From the NCBI GenBank assembly GCA_003254905.1, contig QANU01016882.1, forward strand, positions 275,670 through 339,669: a stretch of DNA of 64,000 bases. Direction: 5' to 3'. Position 1 is the first letter of the stretch; each line of letters begins with the position of its first letter. Both the position numbers and the translations under genes were made by a program. The DNA comes from Nissolia schottii (taxonomy: Eukaryota > Streptophyta > Magnoliopsida > Fabales > Fabaceae). Below, piece after piece: positions 31,381 through 43,917 of this stretch. The notes under the pieces were generated by a model, which did not search any database, was not told where the DNA came from, and was given only the letters and a program-made list of their open reading frames with translations.

Positions 31381-32819
31381 CACAATTCTTGTGTATTTTC
31401 AATCTAGAATACACTGTTTTGAATATTAGGACTCAAAGCTGAATTAATCCACAAAACCATGTAGGTATTACAATGATCCCAAACCTCAGAGTAGATCATG
31501 TGGTAGAGGTTTCATTAAAGTGCCATCAACAAATTTCAACTTGTTGTTTTCTTTTTATTTTAATGCTAATTTCATGATTCTTGACCAAGAATGATAATTT
31601 TGAGTGGTTAAAACCATAGAAATCATTGAAGAACTTGGATTTTTACTAGAATGAATGAATTAAGGACTTAAAGGATCAAAACTAGGACTGTGTGGTGGAT
31701 TTATACTTACATTGAGTGGGGGATGATTCCTTGTAGAAGGGAAGGGATTGATCGTTGGTTCTTAACTGCTCACACTAGGAAATTGAGATTGATCTTCATT
31801 GACGCGATTGGCCATGGATTGTTCTTAAAGATTCAGAGAATTTAGAAGGAAGTGGAGAAGATTGAGAAATGTCGGTGCTGGAAAAACTTCTGCAATCACT
31901 AATGAAATCTCAAATAAACTGAAGAAAATTGGTCAAGATTTTGAGATGCCATAGTGAATACTTTCAATCCATGTGAATATTTCAAAGGACTTGGAAGAAT
32001 TCAAGGTGGATGTGTACAATTTCTGAGAATTTGTGGTTAAAAGTTGCAGGAACAAATGAACAACAATGGAGCAAGATTGACCTAAGAAGCATAGTGAGGT
32101 AATCACAACATCACGTAATTCATTACACATGAATCCAGAAATCATGTAATAGATTGCAAAGTCATGCAATCGATTACCAATGGACGATATGGCTAAAACG
32201 AGATGACTTTTCATCAATGGTTGTGTCTCTTAAAAGTCAATTGACTTCCACGGCTTTAAAGCCTATAAATGCCCTTTTTGATGCAACAAGAAAACACTGA
32301 GTATCAATTATAATTAATCATTCTTTTTGTTCCATCTATTTTGAATCAAAGTTTTGGCCAAAAGAGAGTTGTCACTTGCAAAACTTCCTAGTTCTTAAAC
32401 TTGTGTAATTTTCTCTTTATGAAAGTAATTCTTATTCATCTTCTTATATTTCTAATTCAATTGTAAGAGGGCGAGACATCCCTTAAGTACATTAAAAGTG
32501 AGACATTTCTTTTTATTAAGGGACTTGATCTTTAAGGGCGAGGGATCCCAAGAAGTGAAAGTACTCAAGTGTTGTAAAGGTTTTCCAAACACCTTAAAGG
32601 ATTGGATCTATTGCAAAAACTCGAGCATATTGCTTGGGGACTTGACGTAGGCCACTCACTAAAGGTAATTGAATCAGGAAAAATTTCATGTTTGGTTTTC
32701 TCTACCCCCTTACTCTTTATGTATTGCAAATTTAATTCCTTCTCTTTAACGCTTTAGTTATCATCCTCAATCTTATTATTCGCATTTTTTTGTGAAACAT
32801 TATAATTCGTTTTATCAAG
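31381..32819. mobile_element. Degraded copia-type LTR or downstream region
   Basis: Non-coding sequence. GTAATCGATTAC-type palindromes lie at about 32110-32185, and a phrase set near 32470-32650 (GGGCGAGACATCCC, AAGGTTTTCC, GGGGACTTGACGTAGGCC) is reminiscent of the 3' part of Sirevirus-like copia LTRs. Borders are not defined. No open gene is seen. Confidence 0.35.
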
Positions 32820-34905
32820 CAAAGTTATTAAACTCTCGAGTTAATCTTAAACTCTTATGAGTTTACTATCCTACCACATAAAATGAGTTAACTCTCTTGT
32901 AAACTCTTTTTTGTGTAAATTTGACAAAAATCGATTGCGAGTTTACGAGTTCACGAATTTCCAATTTTAAATTAACACTTTATTTTTTCCTTCAAGATGT
33001 ACAAATTTGATAACTTTTATTGGATACTTAGTTGATTTGTTTATGTTAAACAATATCAATTGAGTTTATTAAACTAATTTTATATATTTATCATAATTGA
33101 GTTATGTTTTATTGCACTACAAAGTAATACGCGTGTAACACCCCTAGCTAACTACTTACGCTTAAGTCGTATACAATGCTCACTAGGTTGTTAATAGTTG
33201 GTGGGAATACTTATAGTTCTTTATTAATTTCAGAAATACTTGATTAGGGAAAATATGAACCATTTTTAAACTTTTTCTTTTTATAGTTCATTTCATAAGA
33301 TATGAGCCGCGCTTGATTCCCTATGATTCAATTATGATCTTTAAACATTAGGTAATCATTGTCTAGTTATCTACAGTCGTCCTAAAGCTCCAACGACGAC
33401 CGAGTCCTCATGATGCATGCTGTCCTAGGTACAACACATAGTCACATAGTCATTTATATCCTTATGTGTATAGTTCAGGAATCCGGGCTTGGTTGGAGTG
33501 TGCATCCCATGAAAACTTCTCGTTCAAGGTTAACTGAGTGAACTGGGATTTCTTCAGGCTGCTCAGCGCCCTAGCTAGACCGCTCAGCGTCCATGAAGGA
33601 CTCCCAGGTTACTTAGTCATTCTTATGCCAAATCTTTTTCACGGATTCAGGTCAGGCCGCTCAGCATACAACTCAGCGGAGCGCTCAGCGGACGGCTCAG
33701 TAGAGCGCTTAGCGGTCCGCTGGTCGTGCTGAGGCCAGCATCAAAATTATTTAGTAAGTCCCTGAGGCCTTCCCACACAGTTCCAACCAGCACAGTTATA
33801 TTTTTCTAACTTCAAAACTACATAAAATCATTCATACATCATGTTAAACATATTTTCTACATAAAAGCTACTACGTTATATTTTCACATAAATACTTATA
33901 AAACATTATAATAAACCACATAAACAGTGGGTTTAGGATTACCCACTTCCTAAACAGTTTTTGATCGGTTGAAGTTGATGAGAAAAAGATTCCCTCAAAG
34001 GTGGTGTATTCCTACGATTTTTCCTGAGTCTGACAACATAACTACAATGTAAACAAACAAAACAAAAATTTTATGGAATCAGAGGGAAAATGTGCAGCAT
34101 TTGTGGCCATCTTCATTGACTATTTATAGCCAACTACTTAGGCCAAAAAGAAAAGAGGAAAATGAAAAAAAGAAAATAAAGAAAGGATAAGGATGCATTA
34201 AATGCATTCAATTTGCTTTGCTGCCATTGACCACGTGGGTCAATTGTGATGTGCTTTGGTTTGCCACTTTTTCGATTATGTTTGATTGTGTTTGGTCATT
34301 AATTGCTCATGTGCAGATATCCTAAAAATATTTCGAACACATAGTCGCGATCTACTAATTTTCTTGGTCATGATGGTATGTCAGGTTAAGGTATTCGTGA
34401 ACTTATCTCTGTAAGAGTATATTTTACAGATACCTTTGGCACTTGATAACCTTCTGGTATTAACCGAAAATTGATCCGAGTCCCGCGAAATCTCCGTGAG
34501 CTTACGAAACCATTATTTTGACTGGTATTTTGGATTTAAGAAACCTTTATAATTAAATTTTCAGTCTAAATAACCGTCTCAAGAATACTTTAATTACGCA
34601 GAATTATTAATTACGCGAAACCATTGTAAGGAAAAAATTGGGATGTTCCAATGCATAGTGTATAAAGTATGACATAACAATTAAGAAATGAATTAAGATA
34701 CATTTTATGATATTTCTTTCATTTTTATAATAAAGTTAACATTTTTCAATGTCAATTATAAATATGACATTTAATCATGTTTAATTACTAATTATATTGC
34801 ATACATAATATTTTTTTTTCAATATGTAAACTCGTGCAATTTAACCATTCCAGTTTACTCAAAATTCACGATTTTATTTAAATTCTCAAGTTTGATAACC
34901 TTGTA
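32820..34905. mobile_element. TIR element split by a solo LTR
   Basis: The left end (about 32820-32980) and right end (about 34805-34905) are inverted copies built of GAGTTTAC/GTAAACTC words and ending in GTTATTAAACTC and GAGTTTGATAAC. Without the LTR the element is about 560 bp and has no coding sequence. The fragment at 1-353 is a relative. Confidence 0.5.
33134..34650 (+). mobile_element. Internally shortened solo LTR of the 3.4-kb family
   Basis: It begins TGTAACACCCCTAGC, ends GGGATGTTCCA and is 1517 bp long because about half of the usual LTR is missing internally. Flanks are ACGCG and ATGCA; both differences are CpG to TpG/CpA changes, so a decayed 5-bp duplication is likely. It carries a CGCTCAGCG array (33560-33725) between the usual CTCATGATGCAT (about 33410) and ACCCACTTCC (about 33937) boxes. 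Confidence 0.75.
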
Positions 34906-36376
34906 ATCAAGTTTCTTATAAATTTTTTCAAGAAAAGTTTCAAAGAAAGACTTTTGAAAAAAGTTTAAGAAAATATAAAACTTAATTCACCCCTTCTTAA
35001 GTTCTTGATGACCCTTGACAACAAGGATCTAATTGAAGGCGCATGATACCATATCAAAAGTATAGAAATTCATAAATAATGAATAAAAATTTGATGAAAT
35101 GAACTTCATTCTTTCTGCCATATTCAAGAACAGAGGAAAACTCTACAATTTTAAGCTAAAGTGTTCAATCTAAGAGTTCCTTACTCTGAAGTTAGTTTAT
35201 ATACAAAGTAACAACTAACGCGACTACAACTAACTTTAACTAATCTAAAACTAATTTAACTAACTCTTAACTTATTGAGTCGAGTCCCATTTGTGCTCCT
35301 CTTGTATGAGTTACTATATATGTTGCAGCCATGGATTGAGATATGGTGGTTGTGGGCTCAAGAGATGAGTTTTGTGACACCTGGCCATCAAATTCATTTA
35401 CAGATCCTTGATATTAAGAAAAAATTTGATATACGAATATTAACTTTATGGACAAATTTATTATTTTCTTAAAACTTAAAAATAAACTTGACTAGCACTA
35501 CTAAGGCAAATTTAGAGATTTACTTTTATTTTACTTTTTATTCTGAATGAGAGCTGGAAGAGTTTATCCAACGAGTGTATTTGTTTATTGAATCTTTGAT
35601 TTTTTTTTCCTTCCCCTTTTGTGCCTCCAAAGAGGTGACAATAGCACGGACTTTTTTGTTTTGTACATAAAAGCACCGTCTTTGATATCCTTGTTAAGTA
35701 TAACACAAACTATTTTTATACTTCGTTGGATGTTGCAGATGTAATCTATATTAACTAATAAAATAGATTTTTTTTTCACTACTGGTTTTGAATTTTTTTT
35801 TTCTAAACTATCTCCACAAAATTTTACTAAAATTTTTATTTAAATTTAAAATTAACATTTTCTTACTTTTAACATTTAAAAATATAAAAAATAAAATTAA
35901 ATAAATTATATAAAAAAATTAACATCAATAAATTTAAAATAATTATGTACATAACACAATACATATACTAAACTAATAAAATAAATTAAAGGCTTAAATA
36001 TGTTTTTATTCGTTAAAAAATATAAATTTTGTGTTTTATCTCTAAAAAAAATTGTTTTGACAAATTTGTAAGATTTAGTCATTATTGTCAAATTAAGTGT
36101 GATAGTTAACCTGACAATACACGTGACCTGTCATGTGACAAAATTAACTGTCACATTGATAATTAACTTCCTAAACGAAAACAATTAAATCCTACTAAAT
36201 TGTTAGGGGCTACTTTCAAACAATATTTTTTTAAAAAATAAAACATAAAATTTATAATTTTTGAAAAGTTAAAAAACATAGTTAAGCATAAAATATAATA
36301 GTCGGCGAAAATATGAAAGAGGGACAAGGAGGTGTCTTTATTTAACAAGATAAGATAAGTTGTCCTACAAACTAAC
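34906..36376. promoter_or_regulatory. Upstream region of the ZIFL1-type gene
   Basis: AT-rich intergenic DNA. Positions about 35990-36190 start with GGCTTAAATATGTTTTTATTCG, a typical end of legume Mutator-like MITEs, but the matching opposite end is not found. I could not choose a TATA box with confidence. No coding sequence is seen. Confidence 0.3.
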
Positions 36377-39300
36377 ATGGAAGAGGTGAGTATCAGGCAG
36401 CCATTGTTGAAGAAAAAACTTTACCATGGGAACTGCCCAGGTTGTAAGGTGGATCAAGCCAAAGAGCTGAACCCGGGTGTATCCCTTCAAAATCTTTTGA
36501 TCATATGGATGGTAGTGTTATGTGCCGGTAAGCATTAAAACTCCATTATCACTTTTGGACCAATTGGTTGTTCCGATTTTGTCTTCAAGTCCCAACTTTG
36601 TTGATGCTGCCGTTCTTGGCTTTAGTGTACTATTCCATCAGACATTTATACATATACATACATTTTGTATGTTGGCAATTTGTATTTTTTTCTTCTCGAA
36701 GAAAAGAAGAAAAAAGGTATCCTGTATTTGCCAGTTGGATTTAGTTAATAGAGATAATTTTTAAATGTAAAAACCATTGTTAAACCCGCCAGATAATTTA
36801 CTTTTCTCTTAAATTTAACTCGTAAACACACCCTAACGGTGACTGATTGATTGATTGATTGACTTCACATGTTAATTTCATCTTTCTCTTGAGTGTTTGC
36901 AATTGTGTACCACTGCTGGCTCAGAAAGAGTGACCCTTGAATGGGTACCCAAAAAAATAAAAATAAAACTAGTTATAAAATTCTTAATGTCCTCGTCGGT
37001 TTGTTGAAAAAACAGTTCTCTCTTCTGATGTCTCTTTCTCTTGTCCTGTACAGCACTGCCTATATCATCTCTCTTTCCATTCCTTTATTTCATGGTGAGT
37101 TTAACTATCTACTACTGTTACCTTCTATTTTATTGTGTATATACTTTGATTTTGTCAGATTCGGTGGTTTCTCCCCTATCTTTGTTTGGTGCTTTTGACT
37201 AATTAATTGGTGAGTAATTTTCTTAGGCATATCGCTGATTTAAAATGATTTCTTCTTTTTTCTTTACAAACTGATAAAAGGTACCAGTATCCTCTTGAAG
37301 GAAATTTCCTTGTTTCTTGAAGGTTACTTGAACACAAACGGAGAATTTTCCCGAGGAATTAATTCGAGGCTTTTCGTTAATGTACAAAGTATCATTCATT
37401 GTTTTACTTCTGTTCCCTCTCAACCACATACCGTTTTCAGTTTAACTGATAATTGCAGACTTTGTGGATGTGCCATTTTCAATATCTTTTGTTTATTTGT
37501 TTGCCATTCGTTACTCTAGAAATCAAATATTTGGTCATTGCGTAACTTTGATTTGCGACGCACATAATAGACATCCTCAATAATGCAACATTTATTGGTA
37601 GGTAAGGGATTTTAATATTGCAAAATCAGAGGCAGATATTGGTTCCTATGCTGGTTATTTGGGTAAGGTTACTTTTAGCATTTTACTTCTTTGATGTCTT
37701 CTATCAGTTTATAATTTATTTATTACTGTTAAAATTTTGTAGGATCTTCATTCATGTTTGGCAGATCTTTGACGTCTGTTTTGTGGGGAATGGCATCTGA
37801 TCGCTATGGTCGAAAACCTGTCATAGCTATTGGGGTTATCACAGTGTAAGTATGTATGTCAATGAGTTGTGCACTTCCTTTGAGCTCTGCAATGTGGTTA
37901 CCTACAATTATCAATGCTTACTTGATTTCAGTGTCATTTTCAACACACTATTTGGCCTTAGCACAAGCTTTTGGATGGCTGTTATCATGAGGTTTCTTCT
38001 TGGAAGTTTAAATGGTTTGCTTGGACCAGTGAAGGTAACATTCTTTAATAACACCTAATAATTAGCGATTCAAACTTCCATTCTTTTATATTTCATCCAC
38101 CAGAGACTGGGAATAACCAAAAGTAAAAAGAAAATCATTTTGTGCACTTGGATAGAGAACTTTTCATTCTGATTCAAACCTTCATTGACATGTACGTGAC
38201 GAACTTATCTATTTAACAGGCCTATGCAACTGAAATTTTTCGAGAAGAACACCAATCACTGGGGCTTTCAACTGTGAGCCTAACTAGCTCTTGTCTCATA
38301 ACAGTTTTTAGATTTGCATGTCCTTAATAATAATTTAAAGGGTGATCTGTTCATAGGTTAGTGCAGCTTGGGGCACAGGTTTGATCATTGGCCCAGCTTT
38401 GGGTGGGTATTTGGCTCAGGTATTATTTAATCTATGCCTTCATTTAAGAAGTATTTAATACATCTTGTGATCTTGAGAACAACATTGACACATTTTTCGT
38501 GGACATACGATGACTTGGTTTGAAAGACTTAAGCTATATTAGTAAGGCAGATGTTTAAAACACTATTTTATTGAGGATTAGAAAGTATCAATTTTAGAAA
38601 TCTATCTGATATATTTAACAGATTGTACATTTCATCTTAATTTTTTCTGTTTGGGACTCTCTATATTTGCGAACACACGTTCCTCTAACGCTTTGCAAAA
38701 TTATGTATTGCAGCCAGTAGAGAAATATCCGCATATATTTCCAAATGGTTCTTTTTGGGATAAGTAAGTCTACTTTTCCATCTCTTTAACTTATATAAAA
38801 CTTGTGGGTTCAGATTTGTCTTCCATCTTTATCTTTCTATCATTTAATCCTTTAATGATGTGCAAATTTCCATTTGCCAATAGATTTCCATACTTCTTGC
38901 CATGCTTTGTAATATCAGGAATTGCATTCGCAGTATCCGTTGCTTGTATCTGGATTCCGGTATGCATCTTTGGTTATAACCAATTTGTTCATTAACTACA
39001 GATATATTTAAGATTTTTATGTTTTGAGGCTTTTGCTTAACAATTTACAATGGACAACATTTTTTGTATGACTTGTTTAGCTCAGCCCTGCTTTGTCTTC
39101 TGTTGTTTTATTATTATTAGTTAAATACTTGCAGGAAACACTTCACAACCACATTATTGATAACAATGAGTCCACAGATGATGCCAAAGCTTTAGAAAAT
39201 GGAGGCAGCAGGACTGATGAAGACAATATTATCCAAAAGAATGAAAACCTTCTCCTAAATTGGCCCTTAATGTCATCCATCATTGTTTATAGTGTCTTCT

Positions 39301-42300
39301 CACTTCATGATATTGCTTATCAAGAGGTTCAAGTTGGTCTATGCATACCATTTAAAAAATTCTGTATGGACTCTCCTGCTTCTTTCTACTCATCCATCAA
39401 TGCATCTATTAGTGAACGAAGTTATATTTTCTATAGGTTTTTTCGTTATGGGCTGTCACTCCTCCAAGGCTGGGGGGTTTGAACTTCACAACTAATGATG
39501 TTGGTAATGTTCTCGCAATATCAGGTACATCTTTGACATCTACTAATGTTCAACATATATGTTTCTTAATTTTCCACATACAAAGATTTGACAAGAAATT
39601 TTTGCATTTACATGAGGCAATATGGAAACTTCCTGCTAGGATTTTCCTCTTTACTGGTCCTGTTGAATCCAGATCATGGCCACAATTTAGTTTTTGTTTT
39701 GAGGATAAATTCATTGATCTAGGACCATATTGTGAATTGTGGCTTTGTAACTTCACATAAGTATATTTTGCTGTCGAATGTGATATTTGTCTCTGATATA
39801 ATCTCTTTTTGTGCTTAAATTTGGATGTGTCGGTTCTTTTATTTGGTAAGGAAACGAAAAAATTACTTTGATCTCAAATAGTTACCACTTCCATATTATT
39901 TTTAAATCTTTAAATCAGTTGGTCAGGCTGAAATTTTTATGATGGGAGATTTTTACGCAGGCTTCTTCAAAATTTTTGCATGCTGAAATTTCTATTTTGA
40001 AACTCTCATGAATGATAAAGATATATATTTTTATTATGGATTTGGTTTTGATATGCAGTGAGTAAGAGTTTTTTTTCACATTCATCTAATCATATATTGA
40101 TATGCCATTAAAAGTAGTTGACTCTTACAATTGGTTGATGCCTTGATGGTATATACAGGTTCAGAGACAATGTATCAAAGTTGTAATCCTTTTGTCATTA
40201 TTAGTATTGATTTATGTTGTCCTATTACATAAGAGATATTTAGTATAATTACTGGCTTCTTCTCAAATTGTTAGGTGTCGCACTTATCATCTATCAGAGT
40301 ATCCTATACCCTTCTTTGGAAAAAGCTTGTGGACCTATTACCGTTTCTAAGATCTCAGGGGTCAGCTTTCCTTTCAACTAATTGTTGCAATTAGTGCAAT
40401 TCAATTCAGTGTTTCATTGGTTGTTATTCTAATCTATTACTTTGGCTCACAGGTGTTATCCATACCACTCTTGCAAAGTTACCCCTTCATGGCAATGTTA
40501 TCAGGCTTAACATTATTCATAGTGATTTGTATTGCTTCTATTCTTAAGAATCTTTTGGCTGTAAGTTTACCTATTTCTATTTTTAACCATTCATAAGCAA
40601 CATTTAGGGTTTAAACCGAATTGAATTGGGTTCAATAAACATCAGGAGATAATTTTATTTGTTGAGGAAATTTGTATCTGCATTACAAATTTGACTGATC
40701 GTATTCTTTTTGCTGGACTCAGGTGACCGTCACAACTGGTTTATTCATTATACAAAATAGAGTAGTGGTAAATCTTTCGATAATTTCATTAACTTGTGTT
40801 TGGTTAGAAAGGTTGAGATTAGTTTATGATGGAACGGTGGCATGTTTATTCGGAAAACAGGAACAACACCAACGGGGAGCAGCTAATGGCATTGCTATGA
40901 CTGCTATGTCTTTATTCAAAACAATTGGCCCTGCTACTGGCGGAGCAGTGTGAGTATCCCTGTGATTTCGTTAGCTTTTCTTTGATCTACCAACCATAGT
41001 TGAAAATTGTGAATGTAGATCACCATAAAGGAGGATAAAGATTTCAAATGATACTATAAAACTTGGATTGCAATGTACTTTTTCTGAAAATAAATATTAT
41101 AATGTATAGATTAATTCATCAGTGTCTGAAACTTCATGCTAATAACTTCCTTTATGATATGGTCCTTCTGGACATCTAACTGTTAGCTGACAAGACTGAA
41201 AGATGTAGGTTGCCTATTTCGCTGTTTGTGTCAATTTATGCCTTGAACTATATAAATTACTCCTTCCACTAGATCCATTAGAATTTTACATTAATTTATT
41301 AGTAAATATTTAGATCCACATGCATCTATGAAACTCTCGTATGATCTTGATCAATGTAGATTAACTTGGTCACAAAAGCGGATGGATGCTTCTTTCCTCC
41401 CAGGTATGATGCTGAACTAATATGATTGTGCTGATTTCTATTTTACTTTAGCTGGAAATTCTTTGGCTAGATTGAAATTTCAAAACACATATGAAGTTTT
41501 TCTTTTCACCTTCTATGGCCATTAATATGAAAAAAAACATAGGAACCATTTTTGAACAACATAAAGTCTTATAATCTTGAACTGAACCTTTGGATCTGTG
41601 GAGCCATTAAGTTCAGTTATTGCATTTGCTTCTATGTGTACAACTGATGAAAAACACAGGAAAAAAGAAAAGCAAATTGTGAATGACGAGTGAACTTACC
41701 TCTAACCATTTTGTGTTTTTAGTGGATAAGATTTTTGTGATTGTATAGTAGCTAGTCTTTTTTTTTTTTTTNTAATTTAGTGGATAATATGACTTTTTTA
41801 TTATGGATAATAATAAGGCTAAAATACCTTTCTAGTCTTCTAATTGTGATCATTTATTCAATTTGGTCATCTATTTGTAATCTGTCAATCAGTTTAGTTC
41901 TCCGTGAGTCTCTTAATTCTTTCACTACGTGCTGACGTGGCCATTAGATTGGTGTCAAGACAAGAAAACAAAAAACAATTGTTTTTGCCTCTTAAGGTAT
42001 TGAGCAGAGTCAAAACAATGTCGTTTTCGATAGTCTAAATAAAACTGCCATAATGACGTCATTTTAGCATAATACCTTACAGTTTTTTTTCCCTCTTAGT
42101 ACCAAATCGACGTCATTTTAAATGCCTAACAGACATCAACATCATCTGTTAGTAGAAAAATTTGGGGACTAATTGAGGACTAAATTGACTGACAGTTCAC
42201 AAATAGAGGAGCAAATTGAAGAAAATATAGAATCAAATTGAATAAATGGGTATAATTAGAGGATTGGAAAGACATTTTAGCCTAATAATAACTACTGTCT

Positions 42301-42488
42301 AGCTAAGATATGGGGTAGACATGCCATTCTTTTGCTAGCTATTACTAGACACTTATCTTTGTACATTAACTGCAGGCACCCACATGGTCTTCTTTGTCCT
42401 GAATATAGTCGAAGGACTTGGAATACTAATGATGTTCAAACCATTCCTTCGTGAAAGGAAGAAAACACACTCAGATCAATTAGACTGA
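36377..42488 (+). CDS. ZIFL1: ZIFL1-type major facilitator transporter, complete
   Basis: Seventeen exons: 36377-36527, 37054-37094, 37602-37662, 37743-37845, 37932-38034, 38220-38273, 38357-38419, 38714-38763, 38884-38959, 39135-39326, 39437-39524, 40275-40360, 40453-40560, 40723-40767, 40861-40949, 41360-41403, 42376-42488. They sum to 1467 nt in one open frame (488 residues; Arabidopsis ZIFL1 has about 478). Family marks: CPGCKV near the N-terminus, ALPISSLFPFLYFM (TM1), SDRYGRKP (MFS motif A), AWGTGLIIGPALGGYLAQ, PETLHNH opening the acidic central loop, NWPLMSSIIVYSVFSLHD (TM7), QRGAANGIAMTAMSLFKTIGPA, and a basic tail. ZIFL proteins are 12-span proton-coupled exporters of the tonoplast or plasma membrane, tied to Zn/Fe, K and auxin handling. 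All borders are GT/AG, and I saw no broken exon. The symbol is by family resemblance; orthology to ZIFL1 versus ZIF1/ZIFL2 is not settled. Confidence 0.92.
41817..42282. mobile_element. Mutator-type MITE in ZIFL intron 16
   Basis: A 466-bp element with inverted ends of about 50 bp (GGCTAAAATACCTTTCTAGTC, and GGCTAAAATGTCTTTCCAATC on the other strand) and a perfect 9-bp duplication TAATAATAA on both sides (41808-41816, 42283-42291). A 9-bp duplication is typical of Mutator-like elements. It is non-coding and lies wholly within the last intron, so it need not disturb the protein. A single undetermined base lies upstream at 41772. Confidence 0.85.
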
Positions 42489-42722
42489 TACCAATCAATT
42501 TTTTCTGGAGGAGGACTAAATTGATTTGATTTGAATTCATCTATACATATTATGATTTGATCAATTTTGAGAAAAATAAGATTTGAATTGATTTACAAAT
42601 CAATTTGTATCTTTGGAATTCGTTAAAATAAGGATCAATTTGATTTGACTATATTTTACCTCTCTTTGCCCAATCTCTCTTCTTTATCCCTTTAAAAATA
42701 ACCATACTGAATGCTACAGGTA

Positions 42723-43625
42723 TGACTGTCAAAATGAGTATGGCCTGTGAGTCCGGTTAAATGGGCAAACTTTACATGCAAAAAATAGGCCCATGAAAAT
42801 TTAAAAACAAAGTAGTATGGTCCATTTAGGCCCGCGGGCTAAATAGGCCAGCATAACAGGCTCATGGGCTAGCTTGTGAGCCTATGAATTTTTTTTTTAA
42901 TTTTTAAAAATATCAAAATTTAAAAAATTTTATTTTGGACTCTAAATTTTATTTTGGAGTCTAAGAGTTTACAGTTAAAATATTTGGGACTTATAATTGA
43001 GCATGTTTAAGCATTTGTTATGTTTAACTATTTAACTATATTTATATTGCTATATAGTTAAAATGCTATGACATAGATATTAATAAATTTTGCATTTCAT
43101 TCTTCAATGAGTATCTATACCTTACAAGTTGATATATAGTTTCAAACATTGTTTATTATTGATTAATAGACGAGAAAGAGTTCTAATTGTATTTTATCAA
43201 TAACACAATAGTGCTTACATCAATGTTATATGTCATATTTAATTAATGAAAGTTGTATTAATTCATGAATCGATTTTAAATATCATTTGATAGCATTTGA
43301 TATCTTTCAAGCACGATAGTTGAAGGAACAAAAAAGATAATATAGTCTCGCAATCAACCATTTAAATTATTTTTCAGATTAATTAATAGATAAAAGATAA
43401 AAAATAGTTAAAAATGACTGTGCACACTTATTCACAACTTTTTATTTAAAATCATAAAAAATATATTAAAATTTTATTTTTTTTAAAAAAACGGGCTAGT
43501 GGGTTAACCTGTTTAGGCTAGCAAATTGACCATAAACTAGTTGAACTTTAAAAATAGGCATAATTTTGGGAGAATCCATTTAAGCTCGTGGGCCCAAACG
43601 GGCTGGACTGGCCCGTTTGACACCG
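42723..43625. mobile_element. TIR element with GGCCCGTTTGACACC-type ends
   Basis: The left end ACTGTCAAAATGAGTATGGCC and right end GGACTGGCCCGTTTGACACC are inverted relatives around 900 bp of AT-rich DNA. Such ends are common in non-autonomous plant elements. No coding sequence or clear target duplication is seen. It lies just downstream of the ZIFL gene. Confidence 0.5.
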
Positions 43626-43917
43626 CTAGCTTACAGGCCATGGTAAAGTAATAATGAGATATTGCAGAAGTAATAATGAGATATTACAGTAAAAGACTAA
43701 ATTTAAGATAGCAAGGCTCCTTTTAACTTGGAACTTGGTCGCAGTTAGGGATCAAAAATTAAAAATTTACCTAATCACTTTCTTATCCTTTTAATTTTTT
43801 TATTTCCTCTCAAAAATCATTTCCCTCCTTTTTCTTGTGAATCTGAGATTAATACAACAAGGGGCAATCAACAAACCAACTAGCTAGCAAAGTAGCATTT
43901 GCACGTGCCTTTTAGTC

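Noticed and set aside
36843-36862. TGAT tandem run in ZIFL intron 1 as a regulatory site
   Set aside because: It is a short simple repeat of about five units with nothing to support a function.
43640-43692. Two direct copies of AGTAATAATGAGATATT
   Set aside because: A single small tandem duplication. No element or site can be supported.
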